Of a DNA stretch of 44,090 bases, positions 43,901-44,090 are shown one piece after another. Each line of letters opens with the position of its first letter. Position 1 is the stretch's first letter. The translations under genes were made by a program, and so were the position numbers. Under the pieces are notes generated by a model. That model made no database searches. It had not been told where the DNA came from and was given only the letters and a program-made list of their open reading frames with translations. This DNA comes from CAISDA01 sp050258555 (GTDB taxonomy: Bacteria; Bacteroidota; Ignavibacteria; UBA10030; UBA8401): NCBI GenBank assembly GCA_050258555.1, contig JBLMZA010000072.1, positions 1 to 44,090 of the forward strand, given 5' to 3'.

Positions 43901-43973
43901 AATTCCGCATTTTTTTTTCGCAGGATACGGGAACCTCCATTCCCGTATCCTGCGGAGAACCGTTTGCGGAATT
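43901..43973. repeat. nested perfect inverted repeats upstream of tRNA-Leu
   Basis: Outer arms AATTCCGCA (43901-43909) and TGCGGAATT (43965-43973) enclose an inner 15-bp perfect hairpin (43919-43933 with 43940-43954, 6-nt loop). A run of nine T residues (plus strand, 43910-43918) separates the outer and inner left arms. The T run is on the wrong side for an intrinsic terminator on either strand. Nature unknown: structured RNA, a small mobile remnant, or a protein-binding site. Confidence 0.6.
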
Positions 43974-44004
43974 GTAGAGTAGGACATAAGCGTAGTAGTG
44001 TACA

Positions 44005-44065
44005 GGTCCAGTGAGTCCTCGGGCCGTTTCTCTCCTTTCGGACGAGTGTCCCGCTCAAGCAGACC
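44005..44065 (-). ncRNA. candidate structured RNA at the right edge
   Basis: On the minus strand the segment folds by eye into one long arm: GGTCT/GGACC, TGAG/CTCA, CGGG/CCCG (with an AGGA bulge), then CTC/GAG and TCC/GGA capped by a GAAA tetraloop. The GNRA loop exists only in the minus-strand reading. No open reading frame of note overlaps it. It may form one transcript with the nested repeats at 43901-43973. I do not recognise the family. Confidence 0.35.
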
Positions 44066-44090
44066 AACACGCTATTTCTTATGAACCCTC

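Noticed and set aside
44020..44053. Possible hammerhead ribozyme on the minus strand (GTCCGAAAGGA then GAAAC)
   Set aside because: Stem II and GAAAC resemble the hammerhead core, but the essential CUGANGA segment and a cleavage triplet in place are absent.
43708..44070. N-terminal extension of the secreted FN3-like protein through tRNA-Leu
   Set aside because: The extension translates a tRNA and its promoter; the downstream ATG has an ideal ribosome binding site and a signal peptide.

Overview
The window (about 58-60% G+C by eye, 44,090 bases) reads as a piece of chromosomal core genome from a bacterium of the Bacteroidota/Chlorobiota/Ignavibacteriota (FCB) neighbourhood, most likely the Chlorobi/Ignavibacteria side. 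Clues are BshC (bacillithiol synthesis), a stand-alone PurS with a small-type PurL, paired TatA-like genes, a LytTR response regulator, a family B DNA polymerase, a small secreted FN3-like protein and a free-standing B12-binding mutase domain. Seven promoters can be read as TTGnnn - 17 nt - TAnnnT, i.e. ordinary sigma-70 type and not the TTTG/TAnnTTTG type of Bacteroidia. This placement is inference; no 16S or 23S gene is visible.

Layout, left to right. 1-9104 is on the minus strand: the N-terminal part of a membrane pyrophosphatase (hppA, cut by the window edge), a TetA-like MFS carrier, the recombination/repair set ruvA-ruvC-yebC-recJ, the RNase P RNA gene with a very long terminal helix, then rnhA - zinc-ribbon coiled-coil protein - Nif3-like protein. 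9313-17048 is on the plus strand: a sigma-70 promoter followed by psd-pssA (phosphatidylethanolamine synthesis), purS-purQ, two tatA-like genes, gatA, a succinyl-CoA synthetase alpha subunit with a histone-H1-like tail, ndk, a terminator, a Nudix hydrolase and dapF. 17271-22929 (minus) is yqeY-cvpA-mutS2-purL, so PurL is encoded apart from its partners PurS and PurQ. bshC (plus) is divergent from yqeY and ends one base from a convergent sugar-type ABC ATPase gene, which follows aroA.

27231-36464 (minus) is the classic translation/transcription operon rimP-nusA-infB-rbfA-truB-ribF-rpsO-pnp. Its promoter is followed at once by an intrinsic terminator placed before rimP, a candidate NusA-responsive attenuator. 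Divergent from it are two tandem tRNA-Ser genes, then a family B DNA polymerase gene (37047-39389) with an apparently leaderless promoter. This polymerase has lost its 3'-5' exonuclease residues and two invariant polymerase residues, while keeping the motif C DTD. It is the most unusual protein in the window.

The right part (39458-44090, minus) has a B12-binding mutase domain, Maf, a two-component pair (PAS-GAF-HisKA_2 kinase and REC-zinc ribbon-LytTR regulator), a small secreted FN3-like protein, tRNA-Leu(GAG), and an unassigned, strongly structured stretch (43901-44065) that may hold a non-coding RNA. No CRISPR array, insertion sequence, phage gene or defence cassette was seen. The most noteworthy observations are the degenerate polymerase, the SucD tail, the attenuator-like leader of the nusA operon, the rnpB terminal helix and the structured right edge.
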